Assembly (NCBI GenBank): GCA_018241325.1
Contig: JAFEEB010000041.1
Coordinates: 23,020-80,347 of the forward strand
Origin: Pseudomonadota bacterium
Lineage (GTDB): Bacteria > Pseudomonadota > Gammaproteobacteria > Burkholderiales > Burkholderiaceae_C
Length of the DNA: 57,328 bases
Direction: 5' to 3'
The notes under the pieces were generated by a model. It saw only the letters and a program-made list of their open reading frames with translations. It did no database searches and was not told the DNA's origin. Shown here in pieces: positions 24,006-33,318 of this stretch (the stretch's first letter is position 1; every line of letters begins with the position of its first letter). The translations under genes were made by a program, and so were the position numbers.

Positions 24006-26156
24006 ATGTGTCACTTTGCATCGTCAGCGGCTGCCAACACGCGCGCCAGGGCTCGTTCTTCACCGGGCGGGGTGTTCCGCCTGCCGGTGCTCGCGGCCAC
24101 GCTGTTGACGGCCTTGCAGGCGGCGCATGGGCAGGTGCAGGCCGGGAATGCCGATGGCACAGGCCAGTCCGGCGCGCTGCCCGAGGTCAGCGTGACCGCC
24201 AAGGGCTATGCCGCGTCCGACGCCGAGACACCGATCGCGACCACGGTGCTCACCGCCGATGACCTGGCGCGCAAGCAGGCGCAGAACCTGGGCGAGGCCT
24301 TGCGCGGCGAAGCGGGGCTGTCCGTCAGCCTGGACGGCGCGCAGGGTCAGAACCCCGTCATCCGCGGCCTGCAGAAAGACAGCATCGTGCTGATGGTCGA
24401 TGGCGTGCGTCTCAATGCGGCGCAGCCGGCTGGTGCCATTGCATCCTTCATGTCGCTCGGGCTGGCCGAGCGGGTCGAGGTGGTCAAGGGTCCGGCTTCG
24501 GTGCTCTACGGCACCGGCGCCCTGGGTGGCGCCATCAACGTGCGTTTGCCGCAGGCGCGCTTCGAGACGGGAACGCACCTGCGCACGCAGCTGGGCTACG
24601 ACTCGGCCAGCCGCGGGCCCAGCGGCGCAGCGGTCGCCAACTTCAGCGGCGGCGACCACGCGCTGATGCTGGGCGCGTCGCTGGCGCGTCCGCGCGACTA
24701 CGACGCGCCGGGCGGCCGCGTGGCGCGCACCGGCTACGACTCGGACGCGCTGATCGGGCAGTACCGTTATCGCCTTGATGCCGACCAGCAGCTGCGCCTG
24801 TCCTTTCAGCGGCAGCAGGACAGCGACGTGTGGTATCCCGGCTCGACGCGGCCGCACCCGGTGCCGGCGGTCGGCAGCCTCACGATTCATTCGCCCACGC
24901 AGGCGCGCACCCTGTACGAGCTGGGCTACAACCGGCGCGGCAGCGGCGCGCAGCCAGTGACCTTGGACGTACGGGTGTACCGCCAGACCCTGCAACGCCA
25001 GGTCAACGGCTGGGCCAACGGCCTGGGGCGCGACATCTCGCTGACGGACGTCGGTTTTGCCACCGATGGGCTGGACGCCAAGGCCGAATGGCTGGTGCAT
25101 CCGCGGCACCTGCTGTCGCTGGGCCTGAACGCGTGGCAAATGAAGGCCGACCCGGACAGCTTGGCCGCGGCGCCGCCGCAGTTCAACAGCTTGCAGCCCA
25201 ACCAACCGTTTACCGATGGTCGCCTGCGCGCGCTGGGCTTTTACGTCCAGGACGACATGCAGTTCGGTGCCTGGAAGGTGTTGGCCGGCCTGCGCCATGA
25301 CACCGTGGCCGGACGCGCCGCGGCGATGAACAACGGCAGCGTCACCTCGGGCATCGATCGCAGCGATGGCGCGGTCTCGGGCAGCGTGGGCGTGCTGTAT
25401 GAGGTCTCGCCGCTGCTGCGTCCCTACGTCAACGTGGCGCGCGGCTTTCGCGCCGCCGACCTGCGCGAGCGCTACCAGAACGGCCCGCGCCAGGACGGCT
25501 TCTACTGGGCCGGCAGCCCGCAGATCCAGCCCGAAAAGGCCACCCAGTTCGAGCTGGGGCTGAAGGGCGAGTCGGGCACGCTCGAATACGGCCTGGCGCT
25601 GTGGCGCAACCGCATCAGCCACTACATCACCGGCATGCAGCTGACCGGCGCTGCTGCGGTCGCGGCCTGCGGCGCGGGGCAGGCGAGCGCCTGCAAGCAA
25701 ACGGTGAACCTGGGCCATGCCACGCTGAGCGGCATCGACGCCAGTCTGCGCTGGCGCGTTCATCCCGAGCACTGGATCAGCGCCTCGTATTCGCGCGTGC
25801 GCGGCACCAACGGCGACCTGAACGAGCCGCTGTTCCAGATGCCGGCCGACACCCTGGCGCTGGGCTGGGAGGGCCGCATCACGCGCCGTTGGTCGCTGGA
25901 TGCGCGCGCGCTGATGGTGCGCCGGCAAGACCGCGTGGCCAGCACCTTCACGCGCGGCAGCGAAGACCCCACCGCCGGCTACGGTGTGCTCGATGTCGGC
26001 GCGAGCTGGCGCATCAACAAGGACAATACACTGCGCTTGGCGATTCACAACGTGGGCGACAAGCGCTATCACGAACACCTGAGCGAAGGCTTGCGGGGGC
26101 GCGAAGTCATTGCGCCCGGCCGCAGCGTGCGGGTGTCGTGGCAAGGACGATTCTGA
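24006..26156 (+). CDS. TonB-dependent outer membrane receptor
   Basis: A 716-residue receptor. It has a signal region (FRLPVLAATLLTALQAAHGQ), a plug domain (LPEVSVTAKG near the TonB box, then IRGLQKDSIVLMVDGVRLN and VEVVKGPASVLYGTGALGGAINV) and a beta-barrel ending in the aromatic residue Phe (VRVSWQGRF), the usual outer-membrane signature. Features such as YVNVARGFRAADLRERYQNG and HNVGDKRYHEHLSEG resemble haem/siderophore receptors (HmuR/HutA-like). A Fur-box-like site upstream suggests an iron-related ligand. It is followed within 2 bp by an ABC importer operon. Confidence 0.92.
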   Translation: MCHFASSAAANTRARARSSPGGVFRLPVLAATLLTALQAAHGQVQAGNADGTGQSGALPEVSVTAKGYAASDAETPIATTVLTADDLARKQAQNLGEALRGEAGLSVSLDGAQGQNPVIRGLQKDSIVLMVDGVRLNAAQPAGAIASFMSLGLAERVEVVKGPASVLYGTGALGGAINVRLPQARFETGTHLRTQLGYDSASRGPSGAAVANFSGGDHALMLGASLARPRDYDAPGGRVARTGYDSDALIGQYRYRLDADQQLRLSFQRQQDSDVWYPGSTRPHPVPAVGSLTIHSPTQARTLYELGYNRRGSGAQPVTLDVRVYRQTLQRQVNGWANGLGRDISLTDVGFATDGLDAKAEWLVHPRHLLSLGLNAWQMKADPDSLAAAPPQFNSLQPNQPFTDGRLRALGFYVQDDMQFGAWKVLAGLRHDTVAGRAAAMNNGSVTSGIDRSDGAVSGSVGVLYEVSPLLRPYVNVARGFRAADLRERYQNGPRQDGFYWAGSPQIQPEKATQFELGLKGESGTLEYGLALWRNRISHYITGMQLTGAAAVAACGAGQASACKQTVNLGHATLSGIDASLRWRVHPEHWISASYSRVRGTNGDLNEPLFQMPADTLALGWEGRITRRWSLDARALMVRRQDRVASTFTRGSEDPTAGYGVLDVGASWRINKDNTLRLAIHNVGDKRYHEHLSEGLRGREVIAPGRSVRVSWQGRF

Positions 26157-26158
26157 CC

Positions 26159-27187
26159 ATGGCCCATCCATTGCCTCTCGATGCAGGGCGCCGCCACGTG
26201 CTCGCCGCCGGTGCTGCGCTGGTGCTGGGCGCGGTGCCCGCCGCGCAGGCGCAGCCAGCATCCGTCAAACGGCCCAAACTGGTGCTCGCGGGCCCCTTTG
26301 CCCTCGTGTCCTATCCGCTCATGCGCATCGCCGACAGCGGCGCGCTGAGGGACGTGGCCGAGCAGGTCGAGTTCACCACCTGGAAGAACCCCGACCAGTT
26401 GCGGGCGCTGGCGATCCAGTCCTCGGCCGACCTGGTGGCCATGCCCAGCAACGTGGCGGCCAACCTATACAACCGCGGCGTGCCGCTCAAGCTGCTCGAC
26501 ATCACCACCTGGGGCCTGCTGTGGATGGTCTCGCGCGACCAGGGCCTGCGCACGCTGGCGGACTTTCGCGGCAAGGAGGTGGTGATGCCCTTTCGCGGTG
26601 ACATGCCCGACATCATCTTTCGCCTGCTGGCCGAGCACGAGGGCCTGGCCGTCGGCAAGGACATCACGCTGCGCTACGTGGCCTCGCCGATCGACGCCAT
26701 GCAGCTGCTCATCACGCGCCGCGCCGACCACGCGCTGCTGGCCGAGCCGGCGGTGTCGATGGGACTGCGCAAGACGCACTCGTTTCCGGTCAGCGTCATC
26801 GCGCCCGAGTTGTACCGCAGCGTCGATCTGCAAGAGGAATGGGGCCGGGTGCTGAAGCGCCCGCCGCGCATTCCGCAGGCCGGCATCGCCGCGCTGGGCG
26901 GTGTGCAAGGCGATGGCGCGCTGCTGGCGCGCTTCGAGCAGGAACACGCCAAGGCGCTGGCCTGGTGCCAGGCCAATCCCGAGGCCTGCGGCGCGATGGC
27001 GGCGCGCCATGTGGACATGCTGACGCCCGAGGGGGTGGCCGACGCCATCCGCGCCACGCGCTCGACCATGCAGTGGGTGGATGGCGCCGCGGCCCGCCCC
27101 GAGCTGGAGTTCTTCTACCAGCAATTGCTGGACCGGCAGCCGGGCCTGGTGGGCGGCAAGCTGCCTGCCGCCGGGTTTTACGGCTAG
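26159..27187 (+). CDS. ABC transporter substrate-binding protein (NMT1/SsuA-like)
   Basis: A 342-residue periplasmic protein with a signal peptide containing a twin-arginine-like start (GRRHVLAAGAALVLGAVPAAQAQ). The mature part has the NMT1/NitT-TauT pattern: LVAMPSNVAANLYNRG, LKLLDITTWGLLWMVS, LADFRGKEVVMPFRGDMPD, and ADHALLAEPAVS. Ligand unknown. Begins 2 bp after the TonB receptor stop and is followed by permease and ATPase genes, so the four genes probably form an outer-to-inner-membrane uptake route. Confidence 0.9.
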   Translation: MAHPLPLDAGRRHVLAAGAALVLGAVPAAQAQPASVKRPKLVLAGPFALVSYPLMRIADSGALRDVAEQVEFTTWKNPDQLRALAIQSSADLVAMPSNVAANLYNRGVPLKLLDITTWGLLWMVSRDQGLRTLADFRGKEVVMPFRGDMPDIIFRLLAEHEGLAVGKDITLRYVASPIDAMQLLITRRADHALLAEPAVSMGLRKTHSFPVSVIAPELYRSVDLQEEWGRVLKRPPRIPQAGIAALGGVQGDGALLARFEQEHAKALAWCQANPEACGAMAARHVDMLTPEGVADAIRATRSTMQWVDGAAARPELEFFYQQLLDRQPGLVGGKLPAAGFYG

Positions 27188-27190
27188 CCG

Positions 27191-28003
27191 ATGGCCTGGC
27201 TGCGACGCGGGCTGCCGGGTTTTGCGCGCTACCTGTGGGGCGGCTGGGGCGCCATCGCCAGTCTGCTGATGGGGGTGGCGCTGTGGGAGACGCTGGCCGC
27301 CGCCTACGGCCCGCTGGTGCTGCCCACGCCGCTGCAGACGGCGCATACGCTGGCGCAGTGGATGGGGCGCGGCGGCGAGTTGTGGCCCACGCTGGCCATC
27401 ACCGCGCGGCGCGCCTTCATCGGCCTGGCGCTGGCGGTGGCGGCCGGCAGCGCGCTGGGCGTGGCCGCGGGCGTGTCGATGACGGCCTCGATGCTGGCGC
27501 GCCCCTGGGTCACCGTGCTGCTGGGCACGCCGCCCATCGCCTGGCTGGTGCTGGCCATGCTGTGGTTTGGCACGGGCGACGGCACGCCGGTGTTCACCGT
27601 CTTCATCGCCTGCTTTCCCATCGTTTTCGTCGGCGGCATGCAGGGCGCGCGCACGCTGGAGCGCCACTGGCGCGACCTGGCGCGCGCCTACCAGTTGCCC
27701 TGGCGCATGCGCGTGCTCGACGTGTATTTGCCGCACGTCGTGTCCTACCTGTTTCCGGCCTGGATCGTGGCGCTGGGCAGCAGCTGGAAGGTGGTGGTGA
27801 TGGCCGAGCTGCTGTCGTCCGACACCGGCGTCGGCGCCATGCTGGCCACCAGCCGCGCGCAGCTCGACATGCCGGCCACGCTGGCCTGGATCGGCGCCGT
27901 GGTGTTGATCCTGCTGGCGCTGGAATACCTGCTGCTGGAGCCGATCAAGCGCGAGATCGAACGCTGGCGCGAGCCGAGCGGTGCGAGCGGAGGCGTGGCA
28001 TGA
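27191..28003 (+). CDS. ABC transporter permease (NitT/TauT type)
   Basis: A 270-residue inner membrane permease with about six helices. The cytoplasmic EAA loop is at residues 150-185 (HWRDLARAYQLPWRMRVLDV then YLPHVVSYLFP), and the characteristic GSSWKVVVMAELLSSDTGVGAML follows. It starts 3 bp after the binding-protein stop and overlaps the ATPase gene by 4 bp. Confidence 0.92.
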   Translation: MAWLRRGLPGFARYLWGGWGAIASLLMGVALWETLAAAYGPLVLPTPLQTAHTLAQWMGRGGELWPTLAITARRAFIGLALAVAAGSALGVAAGVSMTASMLARPWVTVLLGTPPIAWLVLAMLWFGTGDGTPVFTVFIACFPIVFVGGMQGARTLERHWRDLARAYQLPWRMRVLDVYLPHVVSYLFPAWIVALGSSWKVVVMAELLSSDTGVGAMLATSRAQLDMPATLAWIGAVVLILLALEYLLLEPIKREIERWREPSGASGGVA

Positions 28004-28851
28004 CTTCAAGCCTGCGCATCGAAGCCCTGTCGCACGCCTTCGGCCCGCGCGCGGTTCTGGAGGACATTGATCTGGCGCTGCCCGCCGGCCGCACGCTGGC
28101 GCTGGTCGGCCCCTCGGGCAGCGGCAAGAGCACGCTGCTGCACCTGTGCGCCGGCCTGCTGACGGTGCGCGACGGCCAGATTGAAAACGGCTTTGCCCGC
28201 ACCACCATGCTGTTCCAGCAGCCGCACCTGCTGCCCTGGAAGAGCGCGCTGGACAACATCGCCTTGGGCCTGAAGGCGCAGGGGATGAAGCACGCCGAGC
28301 GCGTGGCGGCGGCGCGCGCCATGGGGCGCGCCATGGGTCTGGACGATCTGGCGCTGGCGCAGTTTCCGCCGCAGCTGTCGGGCGGCATGCAAAGCCGCGC
28401 CGCGCTGGCGCGCGCGCTGGTGCTGCGACCCGATCTGCTGCTGCTGGACGAGCCGTTCTCGGCGCTGGACATCGGCATGAAGCAGCAGATGCACCGCCTG
28501 CTGCTGGCCGAGCAGGCGCGCCGCCCGCTGGCTGTGCTGATGATCACGCACGACGTGATGGAGGCCGTGGCCTTGGCCGACACGGTGCTGGTACTGGCGG
28601 GTGCGCCGGCAACGATACGCTGGCGGCTCGACCTGAGCGTGCCCGCCCGTCGCCGCGATGACGCCTGGGTGCACCATCAGACGGCGCTGCTGCTGGCGCA
28701 AGGGCCCGTGCGCCAGGCCTTCGATTTGCCGCCGCTGGTGCCTGCGGCGCCATCGACGCCCGATGAGAGCGACCGCTCGAGCCTGAGCGCCGGCCAGGCC
28801 GTGGCCACCATCGAGCACGCCCCGCGCGACGGCTGCGAGGTGGTGTTGTGA
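28000..28851 (+). CDS. ABC transporter ATP-binding protein (NitT/TauT type)
   Basis: A 283-residue ATPase: Walker A GPSGSGKST (about residue 38), Q-loop MLFQQPHLLPW, signature LSGGMQSRAALARAL, Walker B LLLLDEPFSALD and H-loop ITHDVMEA. The C-terminal ~60 residues (after VPARRRDDAWVHHQ) are an extension of low complexity. It overlaps the NnrS gene by GTGA. Confidence 0.94.
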   Translation: MTSSLRIEALSHAFGPRAVLEDIDLALPAGRTLALVGPSGSGKSTLLHLCAGLLTVRDGQIENGFARTTMLFQQPHLLPWKSALDNIALGLKAQGMKHAERVAAARAMGRAMGLDDLALAQFPPQLSGGMQSRAALARALVLRPDLLLLDEPFSALDIGMKQQMHRLLLAEQARRPLAVLMITHDVMEAVALADTVLVLAGAPATIRWRLDLSVPARRRDDAWVHHQTALLLAQGPVRQAFDLPPLVPAAPSTPDESDRSSLSAGQAVATIEHAPRDGCEVVL

Positions 28852-30155
28852 GCATCGCGGCACCCGCGGCCACGTTGCCCCGCGTGGCGCCCTGGTCGCT
28901 CGCACATCCGCTGTGGCTGTGCCCGTTCCGCTCCTTCTTCACGCTCGCGCTCATCGTCGGCTGGGCGCTGATGGGCTTGTGGGGCGGCTTTTTGCTGCTG
29001 GGCTGGCCGCTGCCTGCCGTGCCCGGCGGTCCCTTCGTATGGCACGCGCACGAGCTGCTGCTGGGCGTTGTGCTGGCGGGCGCCGCGGGCTTCGTGCTGA
29101 CCTCGGTGCCCGAGTTCACGCGCACGCCGTCCTTCGATGCACGGGCGGTGCGGGCCCTGGTGGCGCTGTGGCTGCTGGGGCGGCTGGGCTTGTGGTGCAG
29201 CGGCTGGTGGCCCCGCGCGGGTTTGGCCGTGGCGGCGCTGGCGCACCTGGGCCTCATCGGTGGCCTGATGGTCTTGCTGGCCCCGCGTCTGCTGCGCGAT
29301 CCCGAGCGTCGCCACGTCTCCTTCCTGTGGGCGCTGGCGTTACTGGCTGTCGTGGCCGCGGGCTTTTACGCCGATGCTCTGCGCGGCGCCGCGCCCACGC
29401 GCTGGCTGCATGCGCTGGTGGGGGCGTGGATGGCGTTGATCGTGATCGCAATGAGCCGCATCTCGATGAGCATCGTCAACGCCAGCATCGACGCGCAGGT
29501 GGCGGCCGACGGCCAGGCGCGCGAGCCGTACCTGGCGCGCCCGCCGCGGCGCAACCTGGCGCTGCTGGCGATCGGCTTGTACACGCTGGCCGAGTTCTGG
29601 CAGCCGGGCGGCCCCGTCAGCGCCTGGCTGGCGCTGGCAGCCGCTGCGGCGGCACTCAACCTGTTGAACGACTGGCACGTGGGCCGCCCGCTCATGCAGC
29701 GCTGGTCGCTCATGCTCTATGCGGTCTACGCGCTGATGGCCTTGGGCTACGCGCTCATCGGCGTGGCGCTGCTGGGCGGCGCCTTCAGCCCCAACGCCGG
29801 GCTGCACATGCTGACCACCGGCGTGATCGGCCTGAACATCTATCTGGTGATTTGCATCGCGGGCTACACGCACAGCGGGCTGGAGAAGGCCGGCCGACCC
29901 TGGGTGCCGTGGGGCGCCGCGCTGCTGGTGGCCGCCGCGCTGCTGCGCGCCAGCGCCTATGGGATGGCGCCTGCGGCACTGATGGGCGGCGCGGCGCTGC
30001 TGTGGTGCACCGCCTTCATGATGCAAAGCGTGCACATGCTGCCGGTGTTTTGGCGCCCGCGCGCCGATGGCGCTGGGGGCTGCGACGGCCTGCTGCCGCG
30101 CTCGCCGCAAGCTCAATCGACCTTGGCGCCCGAGGCTTTGACCACCGACTCGTAG
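28848..30155 (+). CDS. nnrS: NnrS family membrane protein
   Basis: A 435-residue protein with about twelve membrane helices and the NnrS landmarks CPFRSFFTLAL, FVWHAHELLLGVVLAGAAGF and, further on, MLTTGVIGLNIYLVICIAGYTHSG. NnrS proteins bind haem and copper and protect against nitrosative stress. It starts with GTG, overlapping the ABC ATPase stop, so it is the last gene of the putative iron-regulated operon. Its last 14 codons overlap the convergent Bug-protein gene by 43 bp, which is unusual. Confidence 0.88.
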   Translation: MSIAAPAATLPRVAPWSLAHPLWLCPFRSFFTLALIVGWALMGLWGGFLLLGWPLPAVPGGPFVWHAHELLLGVVLAGAAGFVLTSVPEFTRTPSFDARAVRALVALWLLGRLGLWCSGWWPRAGLAVAALAHLGLIGGLMVLLAPRLLRDPERRHVSFLWALALLAVVAAGFYADALRGAAPTRWLHALVGAWMALIVIAMSRISMSIVNASIDAQVAADGQAREPYLARPPRRNLALLAIGLYTLAEFWQPGGPVSAWLALAAAAAALNLLNDWHVGRPLMQRWSLMLYAVYALMALGYALIGVALLGGAFSPNAGLHMLTTGVIGLNIYLVICIAGYTHSGLEKAGRPWVPWGAALLVAAALLRASAYGMAPAALMGGAALLWCTAFMMQSVHMLPVFWRPRADGAGGCDGLLPRSPQAQSTLAPEALTTDS

Positions 30156-31075
30156 CGCATCCGCTCGCGCGTCATCAGCTGGCCGAACTGCTCGGGCGTG
30201 GTCGGCACGGGCTCCGCCATCAACAAGGCGAAGCGCTCGCGCGTGGCCGGCGTGCGCAGGGCTTCGGTGAAGGCGGCGTTCAACTTGGCGATCACGTCGG
30301 GCGGCGTGCCGGCCGGGGCGACCAGGCCCCACCAGGTGTCGATGGCAAAGCCGGGGATGGTGCTGGCAATGGTCGGCACGCCGGGCAGCAGCGGCGAGGG
30401 CTGGGCGGTCGTCACCGCCAGCGCAAGGGTCTTGCCGGCCTTGATGTTGGGCGCGGCGGTGGCCAGGTTGTCGATGTTGAAGTCCACCTGCCCGGCCAGC
30501 AGCGCCAACTGCGCCGGGTTGCCGCCGTTGTACGGAATGTGCACGGCAAAGATGCCGGCGCCGTGCTTGAACATCTCGCCCGCCAGGTGCCCGGCCGAGC
30601 CGTTGCCGCCCGAGCCGTAGTTGAGCTTGCCGGGGTTCTTCTTGGCGTAGGCAATCAAATCCGCCAGCGTCTTGATGTGCAGGCGCGCAGCGGCATCGGC
30701 GTTCATCACCAGCACGTTGGGCACGCGCACCATTTGCGTGATGGGGGCGAAGTCCTTGGCGGGGTCGAACGGCAGCTTGCTGAACAGCCACGGGTTGATG
30801 GCGCGCGTGGCCACGGCGGCGATGCCGATGGTCAGGCCGTCGGGCGGGGCCTTGGCCACCAGGTCCGAGCCGATGTTGCCGCCGGCGCCGGGCTTGTTGT
30901 CCACGATCACGGTGCCCAGCTTGCCCTGCACCTGCTCGGCCAGCGCGCGCGCCGTGATGTCCAGCGGCCCGCCCGGCGCGTAGGGCACGATCAGGCGAAT
31001 GGGCTTGCCGCCCTGGGCGAAGGCGGGGGCGGCGACCAGCGCGAGGGTGGAGGAGAGCAGGGTGCGTCGTTTCAT
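30113..31075 (-). CDS. Bug/TctC family tripartite tricarboxylate transporter substrate-binding protein
   Basis: A 320-residue periplasmic protein with a signal peptide (KRRTLLSSTLALVAAPAFAQ) and the TctC/Bug pattern: IRLIVPYAPGGPLDITAR, VIVDNKPGAGGNIGSDLVAK, YGSGGNGSAGHLAGEMFK and LPGVPTIAST. These bind carboxylates or related small molecules. No TctA/TctB membrane genes lie nearby, as is usual for the many orphan Bug proteins of Burkholderiales. It has a 43-bp tail overlap with nnrS. Confidence 0.92.
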   Translation of the reverse strand: MKRRTLLSSTLALVAAPAFAQGGKPIRLIVPYAPGGPLDITARALAEQVQGKLGTVIVDNKPGAGGNIGSDLVAKAPPDGLTIGIAAVATRAINPWLFSKLPFDPAKDFAPITQMVRVPNVLVMNADAAARLHIKTLADLIAYAKKNPGKLNYGSGGNGSAGHLAGEMFKHGAGIFAVHIPYNGGNPAQLALLAGQVDFNIDNLATAAPNIKAGKTLALAVTTAQPSPLLPGVPTIASTIPGFAIDTWWGLVAPAGTPPDVIAKLNAAFTEALRTPATRERFALLMAEPVPTTPEQFGQLMTRERMRYESVVKASGAKVD

Positions 31076-31119
31076 GGGGTGTGGGACAAGGTTGATGTGG
31101 GGAAAATCGAAGCGGTCAA

Positions 31120-31295
31120 AACAGCCGAACGCAGAGGATGCAGAGATCGCGCAAAGAACGCAAAAAAGTCAAAGAAATGGGTGGCTCGCTGTTCGATCGT
31201 TGGGCGCGCGTCGTCGTCCAAGAATCGCGAGGAGAATTTTCATGTTTTCTTTTGCGCCCCTTGCGAACCCTTTGCGACCTCTGCGTTCGGCTGTT
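31120..31295. repeat. MITE-like inverted-repeat element, copy 1
   Basis: A 176-bp element bounded by a perfect 18-bp terminal inverted repeat, AACAGCCGAACGCAGAGG at 31120-31137 and its complement at 31278-31295. Inside the arms are further GCAAAG/ACGCA motifs spaced about 11 bp apart. It contains no gene. It occupies most of the gap 31076-31312 between the Bug-protein gene and the reductase gene. A second copy lies at 34743-34914. Confidence 0.75.
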
Positions 31296-31312
31296 GGGAC
31301 CTGTGCGCGGCG

Positions 31313-32359
31313 TCAACCCTCATGCGCCTTGTCCGCCTCGCTGGTAAAGGCGTCGGCGTAGAAGGCGTAGTCGGGCAAGCCGGCCTGCTGCACGAAGTCG
31401 CGCCGCGCGGCGTCGACCATGGCCGGTGCGCCGCAGGCGTAGACCTGATGGCCCGACAGGTCGGGCAAGTCTTCGAGCACGGCCTGGTGCACGAAGCCGG
31501 TGCGGCCGCGCCATTCGTCCTCGGGCAGCGCGTCGGACACCACGGACACGTACTTCAGGTGCGGCAGCTCCAGCAGCTTGCCGCGCACCCAGGCGTCCAT
31601 GTACAAATCCTGCGGGCGCCGGCCGCCCCAATACAGCACGGCCTCGCGGGTGATGCCCATGAACTGCATGTGCTCGATGATGGCCTTGATGGGCGCAAAG
31701 CCGGTGCCCGAGGCCAGGAAGACGATGGGGTTGGGGCTGTCGTCCTGCAGGTGAAAGCTGCCGTAAGGCCCTTCGATGCGCAGGATTTCCTTGGCTTTCA
31801 TGGCGCCGAACACATGGTCGGTGAACTTGCCGCCGGGCATGTGGCGCAGGTGCAAATCGACCATGGGCGCGCCGCTGGCGACCAGCGTGTGCGGCGCGCC
31901 GGCCATGCTGTAGCTGCGGCGGCTGCCATCGCGCAGGATGATCTCGATGTACTGCCCCGCGTGGTACTGGATGACGTCGTTGGCCGGCAGTTGCAGGCGC
32001 ACGCGCATCACATCCGTCGTCAGGCGTTCCAGCTCGGCCACGCGCGCGGGCATCTTCTTGATCGGGAAGGCCCCCGCGTGCGTGACCTGGCGCGACTCCA
32101 GCACCACGTCGCTTTCGGGCACGCCGCAGCAGGTCAGCACGTAGCCGGCGGCTTCTTCGTCGGCGCTCAATGCTTTGCTCTGGTGCGGGCCGTGCCGGAC
32201 CTGGCCCGAAACTTTCTTGCACTTGCATGAGCCGCAGGCGCCGTCCTTGCAGCCATAAGGCAGGCCGATGCCCTGGCGGATGCCGGCCACGAGCATCGGC
32301 TCGCCGGCCTCGGCCTCGAAAGTGCGCCCGCTGGGCTGCACGGTGATGGTGTAGGGCAT
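31313..32359 (-). CDS. Ferredoxin-domain flavin reductase (CDP-6-deoxy-delta-3,4-glucoseen reductase-like)
   Basis: A 348-residue electron-transfer protein with three domains. An N-terminal plant-type 2Fe-2S domain has CKDGACGSCKCKK (Cys37, Cys42, Cys45) and the fourth cysteine in YVLTCC. An FAD domain has RRSYSMAGAP and GGKFTDHVF. An NAD(P) domain has LASGTGFAPIKAIIEHM and VYACGAPAMVDAAR. The family is named after the AscD reductase, but in Burkholderiales such stand-alone copies have no sugar genes around them and probably serve another partner, as here. Starts at ATG 32359. Confidence 0.9.
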   Translation of the reverse strand: MPYTITVQPSGRTFEAEAGEPMLVAGIRQGIGLPYGCKDGACGSCKCKKVSGQVRHGPHQSKALSADEEAAGYVLTCCGVPESDVVLESRQVTHAGAFPIKKMPARVAELERLTTDVMRVRLQLPANDVIQYHAGQYIEIILRDGSRRSYSMAGAPHTLVASGAPMVDLHLRHMPGGKFTDHVFGAMKAKEILRIEGPYGSFHLQDDSPNPIVFLASGTGFAPIKAIIEHMQFMGITREAVLYWGGRRPQDLYMDAWVRGKLLELPHLKYVSVVSDALPEDEWRGRTGFVHQAVLEDLPDLSGHQVYACGAPAMVDAARRDFVQQAGLPDYAFYADAFTSEADKAHEG

Positions 32360-32406
32360 GGGCCTCGGTATCCTTGCGCAGGTCTTAACTTGCTTCCTGT
32401 TTTATT

Positions 32407-33318
32407 TTGCCCTCAAACCAAAGCCCTCTCGGCGCGCTGCCCGCGCGCTTTCGGCGTCCGCGCGTGCTCATCGTCGGCTGCGGCGACGTGGGCACGCGCA
32501 CGGCCCGCTTGCTGCTGCCGCGGGTGCGCGTGCTGGCGCTCGTGCGCTCGGGCGGCGACGCGGCCGCCTTGCGCGGACTGGGCATCACGCCGCTGGCGGG
32601 CGATCTGGATCAGGCGGCCAGCCTGCAACGCCTGGCCGGCCTGGCCCCCCGCGTGCTGCACCTGGCGCCGCCGCCGCGCGGCGGGGCGGACGACCCACGC
32701 ACCCGCGCCCTGCTGCACGCGCTGGCGCGGCGCAGCGCGCCGCAGGCGCTGGTGTATGGATCGACCACGGGCGTGTACGGCGACTGCGCCGGCGCCTTGG
32801 TGCGCGAGACACGGCCCATTCGCCCGCAGACGGTGCGCGCCCAAGCGCGTGCGGCGGCCGAAGGCGAGGTGCGTGCCCATGGCCGCCGCAGCGGCACGCG
32901 CGCCAGCATCTTGCGCATCCCGGGCATCTACGCACCCGACCGAGCGGGCGGCGCGCGCGAGCGCCTGGGCAAGGGCACGCCGGTGCTGGCGCCCGAGGAC
33001 GACGTGTACAGCAGCCACATCCACGCCGACGACCTGGCGCGCGCCTGCGCGCTGGCGCTGTGGCGCGGGCGGCCCCAGCGCGTGACCCACGTGGCCGACG
33101 ACAGCCGCCTGAAGATGGGCGAGTACTTCGATCGGGCCGCCGACCTGTACGGCCTGCCGCGCCCGCCGCGCGTCACCCGGGCTGCCGCGCGCGAGGCGCT
33201 GTCGCCGCTGTTGCTGAGCTTCATGAGCGAGTCGCGCCGCATCGACAACACGCGCCTGAAGCGCGAACTGCGCCTGCGCTTGCGACATCCGCGTCCGGAC
33301 ACGGGTTTACTATCATAA
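32407..33318 (+). CDS. NAD-dependent epimerase/SDR family protein
   Basis: A 303-residue Rossmann-fold protein with VLIVGCGDVGTRTARLL as dinucleotide motif (residue 20 onward), VYGSTTGVYGD as the Ser/Tyr active-site region, and ILRIPGIYAPDR and HIHADDLARAC as substrate-side motifs of atypical extended SDRs (YeeZ-like). The proposed start is TTG at 32407; no ATG is available close by, so the start is uncertain. The last codons (TTA CTA TCA TAA) come from a copy of the interspersed repeat, which provides the stop codon. Confidence 0.82.
   Translation: MPSNQSPLGALPARFRRPRVLIVGCGDVGTRTARLLLPRVRVLALVRSGGDAAALRGLGITPLAGDLDQAASLQRLAGLAPRVLHLAPPPRGGADDPRTRALLHALARRSAPQALVYGSTTGVYGDCAGALVRETRPIRPQTVRAQARAAAEGEVRAHGRRSGTRASILRIPGIYAPDRAGGARERLGKGTPVLAPEDDVYSSHIHADDLARACALALWRGRPQRVTHVADDSRLKMGEYFDRAADLYGLPRPPRVTRAAAREALSPLLLSFMSESRRIDNTRLKRELRLRLRHPRPDTGLLS

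Noticed and set aside
31120-31295. CRISPR-like periodicity of GCAAAG/ACGCA motifs in the inverted-repeat element
   Set aside because: The units are short, ~11 bp apart, and symmetric about the centre; there are no spacer-repeat units or cas genes.
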